Source: Nanobdellota archaeon
Lineage (GTDB): Archaea; Nanobdellota; Nanobdellia; Pacearchaeales; GW2011-AR1
Assembly (NCBI GenBank): GCA_022563455.1
Contig: JADFNI010000042.1
Span: 1 to 7,599 of the forward strand
Reading direction: 5' to 3'
DNA length: 7,599 nt
The notes under the pieces are model-generated. The model ran no database searches and was not told the DNA's origin. It saw only the letters and a program-made list of their open reading frames with translations. Position numbers and translations under genes: made by a program. Shown here one piece after another: positions 1 through 6,230 of this stretch. Each line of letters starts with the position of its first letter. The first letter of the stretch is position 1.

Positions 1-810
1 ATCTGAGTCTTCTACTGAGTTGAAAATCTCCTTTGGTTCAATATTTTTTTGGACTATCTCTAAGGCCCTTTTTTGCCCTAAACCTTTTACACCTCCTGGA
101 TTATAGTCAGTACCTACAAGTATTGCTAGACAGATTAATTGCTCTTTGTTTATTTTTAATTCTTTCAAAACCTCCTTAAAATCTATTATTTCAGGATTAA
201 TATCTATGTAAAGTCCCGAATTTGTTTTTCTTCTTCTGGCTAATGTTAAATTACGCACTAGATAAGGAGCTCCGTAAAGAATTGAATCATAATCTTGGGA
301 GGCTGCTGCCCAAACTACGCCTTCTCTTGCTAGAACAGATGCCTCTGCCTCTCCTTCCCCTTGAGCTTGAATAACTGGAATTCCGAGTGCAATTAATAAT
401 TCTTTACTCTCCCTTATTATTTCGTCAGTTATTTTTACGAATCTGCCGCTATATTTTTCCATACCTGCGATATCTCCTGCAGATTTTGCTGCTTCGAATT
501 TTCCTTCGGCTAACATTTTTGCTTCCCTTCTTTTTTTAAGCTCTGCTTCTTTTAGTTTTGGAGGCTTTCCATCAAAAATGTAGACCAGTTTTATTCCATC
601 CATCAATAACCTTATATTTCTATAGAAAAGACCTGAAAGATGAGAAGTTATGTTTCCTTTAGAATCCATTAATGGAGTTCCGTCTGGTTGTTTTATAGAA
701 GTTAAAAATTGATAAAGAGTATTGAATGCATCGACCGCTATAACTTTTCCCCGTAAATCCTTCATAGAGATTTCTTTTTTTGGAATTATGTCTGATATAT
801 TTACCCCCAT
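1..810 (-). CDS. fen: Flap endonuclease 1 (FEN-1), N-terminal 270 codons, cut by window edge
   Basis: FEN-1 is a structure-specific 5' nuclease that removes 5' flaps during Okazaki-fragment maturation and long-patch repair, working with PCNA. The reading frame is open from the ATG at 808-810 to the window edge. Family landmarks appear in order: N-terminal MGVNISDII; metal-binding D27 (VIAVDAFNTLYQF) and D80 (FDGKPPKLK); E152 and E154 (GEGEAEAS); D173 and D175 (SQDYDS); and D235 in LVGTDYNPGGVKGLGQKRA, the helix-hairpin-helix. These match the positions of the acidic residues in Pyrococcus FEN-1 almost exactly, so the visible part looks catalytically complete. Archaeal FEN-1 is about 340 residues, so roughly 70 C-terminal residues, including any PCNA-binding PIP box, lie outside the window. 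The gene starts 29 nt after the 840-1286 gene on the same strand. I see no Shine-Dalgarno. A weak TATA-like octamer (ATTTATCA, minus strand 840-833) sits about 30 nt upstream, so co-transcription or a weak own promoter are both possible. Confidence 0.96.
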   Translation of the reverse strand, partial: MGVNISDIIPKKEISMKDLRGKVIAVDAFNTLYQFLTSIKQPDGTPLMDSKGNITSHLSGLFYRNIRLLMDGIKLVYIFDGKPPKLKEAELKKRREAKMLAEGKFEAAKSAGDIAGMEKYSGRFVKITDEIIRESKELLIALGIPVIQAQGEGEAEASVLAREGVVWAAASQDYDSILYGAPYLVRNLTLARRRKTNSGLYIDINPEIIDFKEVLKELKINKEQLICLAILVGTDYNPGGVKGLGQKRALEIVQKNIEPKEIFNSVEDSD

Positions 811-839
811 TAATTAATTAAGAGATTTGAGTTGATAAA

Positions 840-1286
840 TTAATTGGTTCTTTGTCTTCTTTGAGAATCGTAAAAATCTAAAACCTTTCTTGCTATGCCT
901 AAATTACCAGAAGGTTTTGGATCATGTAACTTTGTTAATTCTTCTGCCAAAAAATACAATCTTGAATCCTCAAAATCTCTTTCAAACAAATGTAATCTTT
1001 TTCCATTCTCTCTATAAATTTTATCATTTATTTCAAAAGCATAGTTTTCAATGTCTAGACTTCCTTCTCTTTTTAATCTATTTACAGCATCTCCAATAGT
1101 CCTATTCCTTTGATCTCTATGTTTTTTAGAACTATAACATCCCCTAGCAATAACTTGCCTAACCGCTGATTCTGGAGTTGCTGCTACAGTTATTTCTATA
1201 TTCTCTATTGGTGAAATACTTCTGAATTCTACAATTGGAAGTAGAACTGCGTATAGTGTGTTGATTTGGTTTTCACTTTCTGCCAT
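840..1286 (-). CDS. Unrecognised basic 148-aa protein upstream of FEN-1
   Basis: I do not recognise this family. The protein is soluble, with no membrane segment or signal peptide. Residues 9-20 (NTLYAVLLPIVE) and 29-35 look like beta strands. Residues 36-49 (ATPESAVRQVIARG) look like a helix. Residues 53-73 form a strongly basic patch (SKKHRDQRNR and then NRLKREG) that could contact nucleic acid. Residues 98-121 are helical and mixed-charge, and the tail (SQRRQRTN) is basic. The start is supported by a perfect TTTATAAA box whose 5' edge lies 30 nt upstream of the ATG. The stop is 29 nt before the FEN-1 ATG on the same strand, so the two probably form one transcription unit divergent from the polymerase. 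A role linked to replication or repair is inferred from neighbours alone. Normal codon use and the promoter argue that it is a real gene. Confidence 0.8.
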   Translation of the reverse strand: MAESENQINTLYAVLLPIVEFRSISPIENIEITVAATPESAVRQVIARGCYSSKKHRDQRNRTIGDAVNRLKREGSLDIENYAFEINDKIYRENGKRLHLFERDFEDSRLYFLAEELTKLHDPKPSGNLGIARKVLDFYDSQRRQRTN

Positions 1287-1308
1287 ACCCTCATAAAGAG
1301 CTAATTTG

Positions 1309-1316
1309 TTTATAAA
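1309..1316 (-). promoter_or_regulatory. TATA box for the 840-1286 / FEN-1 unit
   Basis: TTTATAAA, a perfect archaeal TATA box, lies with its 5' edge 30 nt upstream of the ATG at 1286 on the minus strand. The purine-rich AAAAGA just upstream fits a BRE. Archaeal transcription usually starts about 22-27 nt downstream of the box centre, so the transcript should begin at or within a few bases of the ATG (leaderless). The octamer is self-complementary, but only the minus direction has a start codon at the right distance. Confidence 0.75.
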
Positions 1317-1379
1317 TCTTTTGTTTGTTGTATCTTAGAAGGGGTTACAACTGGCTTGAACTTTGACTGCTCAAAAAGC

Positions 1380-1387
1380 ATATAAAT
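1380..1387 (+). promoter_or_regulatory. TATA box for the DNA polymerase gene
   Basis: ATATAAAT lies with its 5' edge 28 nt upstream of the polymerase ATG at 1408, preceded by a purine-rich BRE-like AAAAAGC. No Shine-Dalgarno lies between box and ATG, so a leaderless mRNA is expected. About 60 bp separate it from the oppositely oriented box at 1309-1316, so both polymerase and FEN-1 units fire from one 121-bp intergenic region. Confidence 0.75.
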
Positions 1388-1407
1388 CTAGATAGTATTC
1401 CTTTTTT

Positions 1408-3876
1408 ATGAAAATAAAATTTGTTCCTATAGATTTTAGTAGTTTTGACTTTGAAGGGCGAAATATTGTTAGAATTATTGGTAGGACTGAAAATGGGAAG
1501 CGAATTTGTATATTAGATTCATACGAGCCTAATTTTTGGATTATAATGAAGGACGATTCAAAGAGGGCTGTGGACAAAGTTCTCTTGAAACTTTCAAAGA
1601 TTGATGTTAAAGATTGTGTTGGAAGTGGCGTGGTTTTAAAAACAAAAGTGCTAGACAAGAAATTTCTTGGAAAAAGTGTTAGGGTTATAAGAGTCTATAT
1701 TCAAAATCATAAGGACTTGGGAGAATTTACAAAAGCTCTAGGGGATATGAATGAGATTGAATATAGACGGGAGATGGATATAAATATTATTACTAAATAT
1801 ATTAAAGAGCGAGAAGTTGAACCACTTGTATGGCATGAAATTGAGGTTGTCCCATTGGGTCTCGAGGATTTTGGAGGTTATGTGGATTTTGTTAATATAG
1901 ATTCTTGTTATTCTGCTAAATCTTTTAAGAAGCTAAAGGACGAAAAAGCGTTTGTTCCAAAGATTCTGTCATACGATATAGAGACTAGCGAATTTGATAG
2001 TTCTAAAGGTGAAATTTTGAGTATTGGGATTCATGGAAGTAAAATTTCTAAAGTTTTCACTTGGAAGAAGACGACTGGTGGTTCGAAATTTTTAGAATTT
2101 TTTAAGGATGAGGCTGCTATGCTCGAAGGCTTTGTTTTATTTGTTAAAGAATATGAACCAGATATTTTGACAGGTTATTTTTCTGATGGATTTGATCTTC
2201 CTTATTTGAAGGCTCGCTCTAAATCGAAAAAGATTAGACTTGCACTAGGAGTGGACTCAAGTGAACCTGTGTTTTCTAGAGGTAGAATTCCTACTGGACG
2301 TATAAGCGGAGTTGTTCATGTTGATTTGTTTAGATTTATCGATGCTGTTTTTGCGCAATACATGCAGACTGAATCAATGGGACTTAATGGAGTTGCAAAG
2401 GAGCTTATTGGTGAAGGAAAAGATGACTTTGATTTTAACAAACTTACAACTGGGAAAATGACCAATAAGGACTGGAACGAATTTTTTTCCTATAATTTAC
2501 AGGATGCTGTTATAACTTATAAACTTGCTAGAAAAATTTGGCCAGACATGGTTGAATTTGCTTCCATTCTTAAGGAGCCTTTATTTAATGTGACGCGAAA
2601 CCGAATGGCTGCGATGGTTGAAAATCATATAATCCATAATCTTGATCGATTTGAAGAAATTGGGGAACGGCGACCCACTAACGAAGATATTGCGAAAAGA
2701 AGAGCTAAAGGGAAATTTGAGGGAGCTTTGGTGTTTGAGCCAAAAGCTGGACTTTATGAGGATATTTGTGTTTTTGATTTTACTAGTATGCATGCAAGCA
2801 TAATTGTTTCTTTGAATCTTTCAAAGTCTACATTATTAGAAAAAAAAGAAAAAGGAGCGATAAGCACTCCAGAGTTTTTACTTGATGGAAAAAGAAAAGT
2901 GTTTTATTTTTCTAAGAAGCCTGGTTTTTTTAGTATTTTGCTGTCCGAGATTGTTGAAAAGAGGAAGAAGTATAAAGCCGAATATAATCATGACAAAAAT
3001 TTATTTACAAGAGCTAGATCTAATGCATATAAACTTCTTGCGAATGCTAGTTATGGATATCTTGCTTATTTTGGTGGGCGTTATTATTCTCGAGAATCAG
3101 CTGCCTCCACCCTAGCCTTTGTTCGAAAATTCACTACGGACTCCATGTCAAAAATTGAAAAGGCTGGATATGGGATAATTTTTTCGGATACGGATTCTAT
3201 TGGGTTTACACTTAATGGAAAAAGTCACAATGAAACTTTGAGATTTTTGAAGGAACTTAATTCTGGACTGCCTGGAATAATGGAATTAGATCTTGAAGAC
3301 TTTTATAAGAGGGGACTTTTTGTAACTAATAGGTCTAAGACTGCTGGCGCTAAAAAGAAATATGCTTTTCTTGATTCTAATGATAAACTAAAAATTAGGG
3401 GATTTGAAACTGTTAGAAGAGATTGGTGTATGCTTACAAGAAATCTTCAAAGTAAGGTTTTGTCTTCAATTTTGATTGATGGAAATGAGAAAACTGCACT
3501 TGAGCTATTAAAAAAAACTGTTGCAGATTTGAAAAATAGAAAAGTTAATACTCTAGATTTAATTATTAAGACTCAACTTAGAAGACCTATTAATGAATAT
3601 AAGTCTATTGGACCTCATGTTGTTGCTGCAAAAAAAATGGAGGCAGCTGGGGTCAAGATCGGAGTTGGACAGATTATAGAATATTTTATTGGAGGAAATA
3701 ATGGTCGAGGGAAACGAGTTGGAGATAGAGTGTACTTAAAAGACGAAAAAGTGAAGTATGACATAGAATATTATTTAAACAACCAAGTATTGCCTGCTGT
3801 TGAAAATATATTTGATGTTTTTGGAATTAATGTTAATGAGATTGTGGAAGGTTCTACTCAGAAGAAGTTGTTTTGA
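1408..3876 (+). CDS. polB: Family B replicative DNA polymerase (PolB)
   Basis: Single-chain family B DNA polymerase with 3'-5' proofreading, 822 aa against about 775 in Pyrococcus. The N-terminal domain covers residues 1 to about 180. The exonuclease carries Exo I D190/E192 (YDIET), Exo II F262-D263 (YFSDGFDLPYL) and Exo III Y362-D366 (YNLQDA). Motif A is D457 in DFTSMHASII, motif B is K542-N546-Y549-G550 (KLLANASYG), and motif C is D594/D596 (FSDTDS). A KKKY motif is at 649-652 and the thumb keeps IGPHV and QVLPAV. All catalytic carboxylates are present, so an active polymerase-exonuclease is expected. Oddities: motif A has M461-H462-A463 where most relatives have LYP, putting His at the steric gate; Exo II has F258 in place of the usual Asn. 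The C-terminus GSTQKKLF resembles a shortened PCNA-binding PIP box. There is no intein and no split. The ATG is fixed by a TATA box 28 nt upstream. Confidence 0.97.
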   Translation: MKIKFVPIDFSSFDFEGRNIVRIIGRTENGKRICILDSYEPNFWIIMKDDSKRAVDKVLLKLSKIDVKDCVGSGVVLKTKVLDKKFLGKSVRVIRVYIQNHKDLGEFTKALGDMNEIEYRREMDINIITKYIKEREVEPLVWHEIEVVPLGLEDFGGYVDFVNIDSCYSAKSFKKLKDEKAFVPKILSYDIETSEFDSSKGEILSIGIHGSKISKVFTWKKTTGGSKFLEFFKDEAAMLEGFVLFVKEYEPDILTGYFSDGFDLPYLKARSKSKKIRLALGVDSSEPVFSRGRIPTGRISGVVHVDLFRFIDAVFAQYMQTESMGLNGVAKELIGEGKDDFDFNKLTTGKMTNKDWNEFFSYNLQDAVITYKLARKIWPDMVEFASILKEPLFNVTRNRMAAMVENHIIHNLDRFEEIGERRPTNEDIAKRRAKGKFEGALVFEPKAGLYEDICVFDFTSMHASIIVSLNLSKSTLLEKKEKGAISTPEFLLDGKRKVFYFSKKPGFFSILLSEIVEKRKKYKAEYNHDKNLFTRARSNAYKLLANASYGYLAYFGGRYYSRESAASTLAFVRKFTTDSMSKIEKAGYGIIFSDTDSIGFTLNGKSHNETLRFLKELNSGLPGIMELDLEDFYKRGLFVTNRSKTAGAKKKYAFLDSNDKLKIRGFETVRRDWCMLTRNLQSKVLSSILIDGNEKTALELLKKTVADLKNRKVNTLDLIIKTQLRRPINEYKSIGPHVVAAKKMEAAGVKIGVGQIIEYFIGGNNGRGKRVGDRVYLKDEKVKYDIEYYLNNQVLPAVENIFDVFGINVNEIVEGSTQKKLF

Positions 3877-3890
3877 TTTTTGGAGAAGAC

Positions 3891-3898
3891 TTTTATAG
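3891..3898 (+). promoter_or_regulatory. TATA box for the membrane protein gene at 3919
   Basis: TTTTATAG lies with its 5' edge 28 nt upstream of the ATG at 3919. This is the same spacing as at the other unit starts and is the main reason for choosing 3919 over an in-frame TTG at 3880. The box sits only 15 nt after the polymerase stop codon. The T-rich run at the end of the polymerase gene (around 3868-3880) may serve as its transcription stop. Confidence 0.6.
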
Positions 3899-3918
3899 TT
3901 ATATTGGTATTTTATTAC

Positions 3919-4545
3919 ATGAATAAAAGAGAAACGGTGTTTCATGAACTAAAAGAGCATTTGCCTTTTACATTTGTTATTAGCCTAATTGTTGGAGGAA
4001 TTGTTGCTTGGATTTTTTTGGTGGATGCCACCCTAATTAAATATTCTGAAGAATTTTTTGATGTTCTTCACCCAGTTCATATTTTATTTTCTGCGGCTGC
4101 AACTAGTGCTATTTATTATAAGTATTGCAAAAATTTATTCCAAAGTATTATTATTGGAATTTTTGGAGCAATCCTTGTAGGAACTATAAGTGATGTTTTG
4201 TTTCCTTATATTTCTGGAAATTTATTTTTATTAAATACTAGTTTTCATTTACCAATTTTTGAGGTACCTTTTTTAATTCTTGGAGTTGCCTTGGTTGGAA
4301 GTGTTGCTGGAATATATTTTGGAGGGTTTAAGTTATCTCACAATTTACATGTTTTACTCTCTATTCTTGCAAGTTTATTTTACCTACTTGCTTTTAGTTT
4401 TGAAATAAGTTTGATTGCCATATTTTTAATTTCCTTAATTTTATTTTTGTTCGTCTTTATTCCTTGTTGTATTTCCGATATTGTATTTCCGATATTATTT
4501 TTGAAGAAGCCTTGTCGGATTCATGGACAGTGGCATGAGCATTGA
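3919..4545 (+). CDS. Unrecognised polytopic membrane protein with His/Cys clusters
   Basis: I do not recognise the family. The 208-aa product from the ATG has about six hydrophobic helices, near residues 17-36, 52-68, 76-95, 116-135, 143-161 and 163-182, so it should sit in the cytoplasmic membrane. Candidate metal ligands recur: HPVH at 51-54 before helix 2, HNLH at 141-144 before helix 5, Cys183-Cys184 after helix 6, and a tail with C199, H202, H206 and H208. ISDVLFP (90-96) and ISDIVFP (185-191) are near-identical short repeats, possibly marking an internal duplication. A metal transport or binding role is inference only. An in-frame TTG at 3880 would add 13 residues but is disfavoured by the TATA box at 3891-3898. 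A perfect 14-bp tandem duplication at 4469-4496 lies in the codons for the second ISD repeat and changes the C-terminal frame relative to a single-copy version. Confidence 0.8.
   Translation: MNKRETVFHELKEHLPFTFVISLIVGGIVAWIFLVDATLIKYSEEFFDVLHPVHILFSAAATSAIYYKYCKNLFQSIIIGIFGAILVGTISDVLFPYISGNLFLLNTSFHLPIFEVPFLILGVALVGSVAGIYFGGFKLSHNLHVLLSILASLFYLLAFSFEISLIAIFLISLILFLFVFIPCCISDIVFPILFLKKPCRIHGQWHEH
4467..4496 (+). repeat. 14-bp perfect tandem duplication inside the membrane protein gene
   Basis: GTATTTCCGATATT occurs at 4469-4482 and again at 4483-4496, with no gap or mismatch. The 14-base periodicity extends back to 4467. Because 14 is not a multiple of three, the two copies are read in different frames: the first gives part of CISDI and the second VFPIL. 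Loss of one copy would replace the tail after ISDI with a short one beginning IFEEALSDS and stopping at the TGA at 4535-4537. Confidence 0.95.
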
Positions 4546-4570
4546 TTTAGGTTATTACAGTATATGAATC

Positions 4571-4578
4571 TTTAAATA
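4571..4578 (+). promoter_or_regulatory. TATA box for the 157-aa protein gene
   Basis: TTTAAATA, a strong archaeal TATA match, lies with its 5' edge 29 nt upstream of the ATG at 4600. No Shine-Dalgarno is visible in the AT-only spacer before the ATG, so a leaderless transcript is expected. This suggests the gene is transcribed separately from the membrane protein gene 54 bp upstream. Confidence 0.7.
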
Positions 4579-4599
4579 ATAAAAATAGATCTTTTTAAT

Positions 4600-5073
4600 A
4601 TGGCTGAAGTAATTGAAGTTACTGGTAGAGTTATATCTATTGAGAGATCTAACCCTTTTACAAATTTTGGTGTAAGTTATCTTAATAAAATTAAAATTGA
4701 GACACTAATTGATCTTCTTGAAGAAGATGGAGTGAATATTAGTAGAATTAACTCATTTAAAGATTTCTTTTATCTTGATGGACGTAGTTTGAGATTTGGA
4801 GGTATGCAAAATATTGATCTTAATTCAGTTACGCAAACTGAGAAAAAAATAGAAGTGGTTGGATATACTTTTAAAGATGAACGGAGAACTTCTAAAATAG
4901 TCTTAAAAAGTTATCGAAGATCAAAAGATATTGACTCTTTTGGATTTGATTCTAGTTATAGACCGGGTATATATGAAGAAGGAATTCTTTGTTGTATATC
5001 ATTAAAAGGGGTAGCTAGCCATCTAAAATTAGCACGTGTTTTAACAAGTTTAACTGACTTTCTTAAAAATTAA
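4600..5073 (+). CDS. Unrecognised 157-aa soluble protein
   Basis: No family recognised. There is no signal peptide or membrane segment. The N-terminus (residues 3-16, EVIEVTGRVISIER) alternates like beta strands. Residues 31-41 (IKIETLIDLLE) look helical. Residues 55-70 include aromatic and glycine-rich DFFYLDGRSLRFGG, and 83-106 form two likely strands flanking basic DERRTS. The C-terminus from about 136 to 155 (KGVASHLKLARVLTSLTDFL) is probably an amphipathic helix. The whole reads as a compact alpha/beta domain. It has its own TATA box 29 nt upstream, and its stop lies 4 nt from the stop of the convergent gene at 5078-6202. Codon use resembles the neighbours, so I see no sign of transfer. 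No function can be assigned from sequence alone. Confidence 0.78.
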   Translation: MAEVIEVTGRVISIERSNPFTNFGVSYLNKIKIETLIDLLEEDGVNISRINSFKDFFYLDGRSLRFGGMQNIDLNSVTQTEKKIEVVGYTFKDERRTSKIVLKSYRRSKDIDSFGFDSSYRPGIYEEGILCCISLKGVASHLKLARVLTSLTDFLKN

Positions 5074-5077
5074 ATTA

Positions 5078-6202
5078 TCACTCAAACTTGTATTTAATAT
5101 AATCTACTAATGAATTTCCTGCGAGTTTTACGCTTGAAGGACCATTTCTAATATAAAATTCTTCAACTCCGTCAATTTTTAAGAAAACTTGTTTTTTACT
5201 TTCTGTGACTGTCATTAATAATATTTTTTTATCTTTTATTTGAACTAGCTCGAACTTTATGAAGGGTACGAATTCGTTTCCGATATGTGACTTTATTAGA
5301 TTTGTAACATGAAGACTTAATTTATCATCGCTCTCAAAATTATCTTGTTTTAATCCTAATAAATTTCCATCATTATCTACTCCCACTAATAAATTTCCAC
5401 CCCTAGTATTTAGAAATGCAGATAAGGTTTTCAAGATTCCTAGTTCCATTCGTTTGTCGAATTCCTTAGTATGAAGGTTTGTCCTAAAAGTGGATTTGAA
5501 TTCTATTTGATAATTTTCTCCGGTGTCAATTAAATCGAGAATTTTTATTTTTGGGTCAGTTATTTTTCTAGGACCTAGTAGCCATAAATTTTCTTCTATT
5601 TTTTTTGATATGAATAAACTTACCAGCGGAGATTTTCCAGTTTTGATGTAATGGAATCCATGAATCGCGACTAAGAGTCCTCCGAGAATATTTACCGCTA
5701 GGTCTTGCATGGTATCTATTAAGCCCTTTTGAAGGCTTGTGTTTAGTAATGCATCTAAAGTGAATTCAAATAATTCCCATAAAGAGCCCATTGCTACAGT
5801 AAAAGTAAATATCACAAGAGCAGCGAAGGCTGGATTTGCATTTATTCTTTTTCTTTTGTAGAGAATATGTATAATGCTAAGACCAACAAACCCTAAAGTT
5901 ACTGAAGCCGTTAAAGTCATTAAGATGTCTAGACCCCAAAGCCCTTGAAAAAATCCTTTTGTTTCTCCAGTGACTAAAAGCCCATAGATAAATAGAATAT
6001 AAATTATTTCTACCATTGAAGGAATTTCTAGACCAAATAATTCTTTTAGTAACCATGGAATAAAAGTTACTGCTAAGGCTATTAGAGAAATAATTTGAAT
6101 TAGTGGGCTATTGCTTACAAGCGAATATATGAAAGTTAGGATTAGAATGAATCTCATTAAATTAAGAATTATGAAATGTGCTGTAAATTGTCTTTTTTTC
6201 AT
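5078..6202 (-). CDS. Membrane domain fused to a Schlafen AlbA_2-type domain
   Basis: A 374-aa two-part protein. Residues 1 to about 190 form an integral membrane domain with roughly six helices (about 11-29, 34-52, 63-77, 92-114, 124-142, 168-185). Its motifs GSLWELFEFTLD (139-150) and DTMQDLAVNILGG (163-175) put acidic and Asn residues in or near helices and resemble the YjdF/DUF2238 group of membrane proteins; that match is from memory of the motif pattern. After a linker (about 190-225), residues 228-355 look like an AlbA_2 (Schlafen AlbA, COG2865-type) domain: YQIEFKSTF (231-239), LKTLSAFLNTRGGNLLVGV (257-275), DNDGNLLG (276-283) and EFYIRNGPSSVKL (348-360). AlbA_2 domains are associated with nucleic-acid binding, and some Schlafen proteins are RNases; the activity here is unknown. 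The C-terminal part is probably cytosolic. A TATA-like box lies 28 nt upstream, and the gene converges with the one ending at 5073. Confidence 0.85.
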   Translation of the reverse strand: MKKRQFTAHFIILNLMRFILILTFIYSLVSNSPLIQIISLIALAVTFIPWLLKELFGLEIPSMVEIIYILFIYGLLVTGETKGFFQGLWGLDILMTLTASVTLGFVGLSIIHILYKRKRINANPAFAALVIFTFTVAMGSLWELFEFTLDALLNTSLQKGLIDTMQDLAVNILGGLLVAIHGFHYIKTGKSPLVSLFISKKIEENLWLLGPRKITDPKIKILDLIDTGENYQIEFKSTFRTNLHTKEFDKRMELGILKTLSAFLNTRGGNLLVGVDNDGNLLGLKQDNFESDDKLSLHVTNLIKSHIGNEFVPFIKFELVQIKDKKILLMTVTESKKQVFLKIDGVEEFYIRNGPSSVKLAGNSLVDYIKYKFE

Positions 6203-6222
6203 GTCTAATGATGTTAATTTTT

Positions 6223-6230
6223 ATTAATAA
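6223..6230 (-). promoter_or_regulatory. TATA-like box for the membrane-AlbA_2 gene
   Basis: TTATTAAT on the minus strand (within CTTATTAATAAAAATT) has its 5' edge 28 nt upstream of the ATG at 6202. It is a weaker match than the others but occupies the same position, and no Shine-Dalgarno is visible. It implies a near-leaderless transcript. Confidence 0.5.

Noticed and set aside
810..821. TTAATTAATTAA palindrome immediately upstream of the FEN-1 start.
   Set aside because: Short repeats of T and A are expected by chance in such AT-rich spacer sequence, and its position overlaps the start codon rather than a usual operator site.
890..1099. Plus-strand open frame of 69 codons opposite the 148-aa gene.
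   Set aside because: Low-complexity Leu/Phe/His composition is typical of an antisense shadow, with no promoter at the right distance. The minus-strand gene has a perfect TATA box and plausible protein composition.
1341..1362. Imperfect inverted repeat (GTTACAA ... TTGAAC) between the two divergent TATA boxes, considered as an operator.
   Set aside because: The arms match only partly and the site is not repeated elsewhere in the window, so there is no support for a regulator-binding site.
1408..3876. Possible intein or split-gene arrangement in PolB, as seen in some archaeal polymerases.
   Set aside because: Motifs A, B and C are intact and normally spaced, and no intein splice motifs or internal stop occur; the extra length over Pyrococcus is spread through the protein.
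3880..3918. In-frame TTG at 3880 as an alternative start of the membrane protein, 3 nt after the polymerase stop.
   Set aside because: No Shine-Dalgarno precedes it, and the TATA box at 3891-3898 would lie inside the coding region. The ATG at 3919 matches the spacing rule of the other genes.
4546..4599. Search for a small RNA, riboswitch or terminator hairpin between the membrane protein and the 157-aa gene.
   Set aside because: The 54-bp gap is almost pure A/T, contains only the TATA box, and shows no paired stems.
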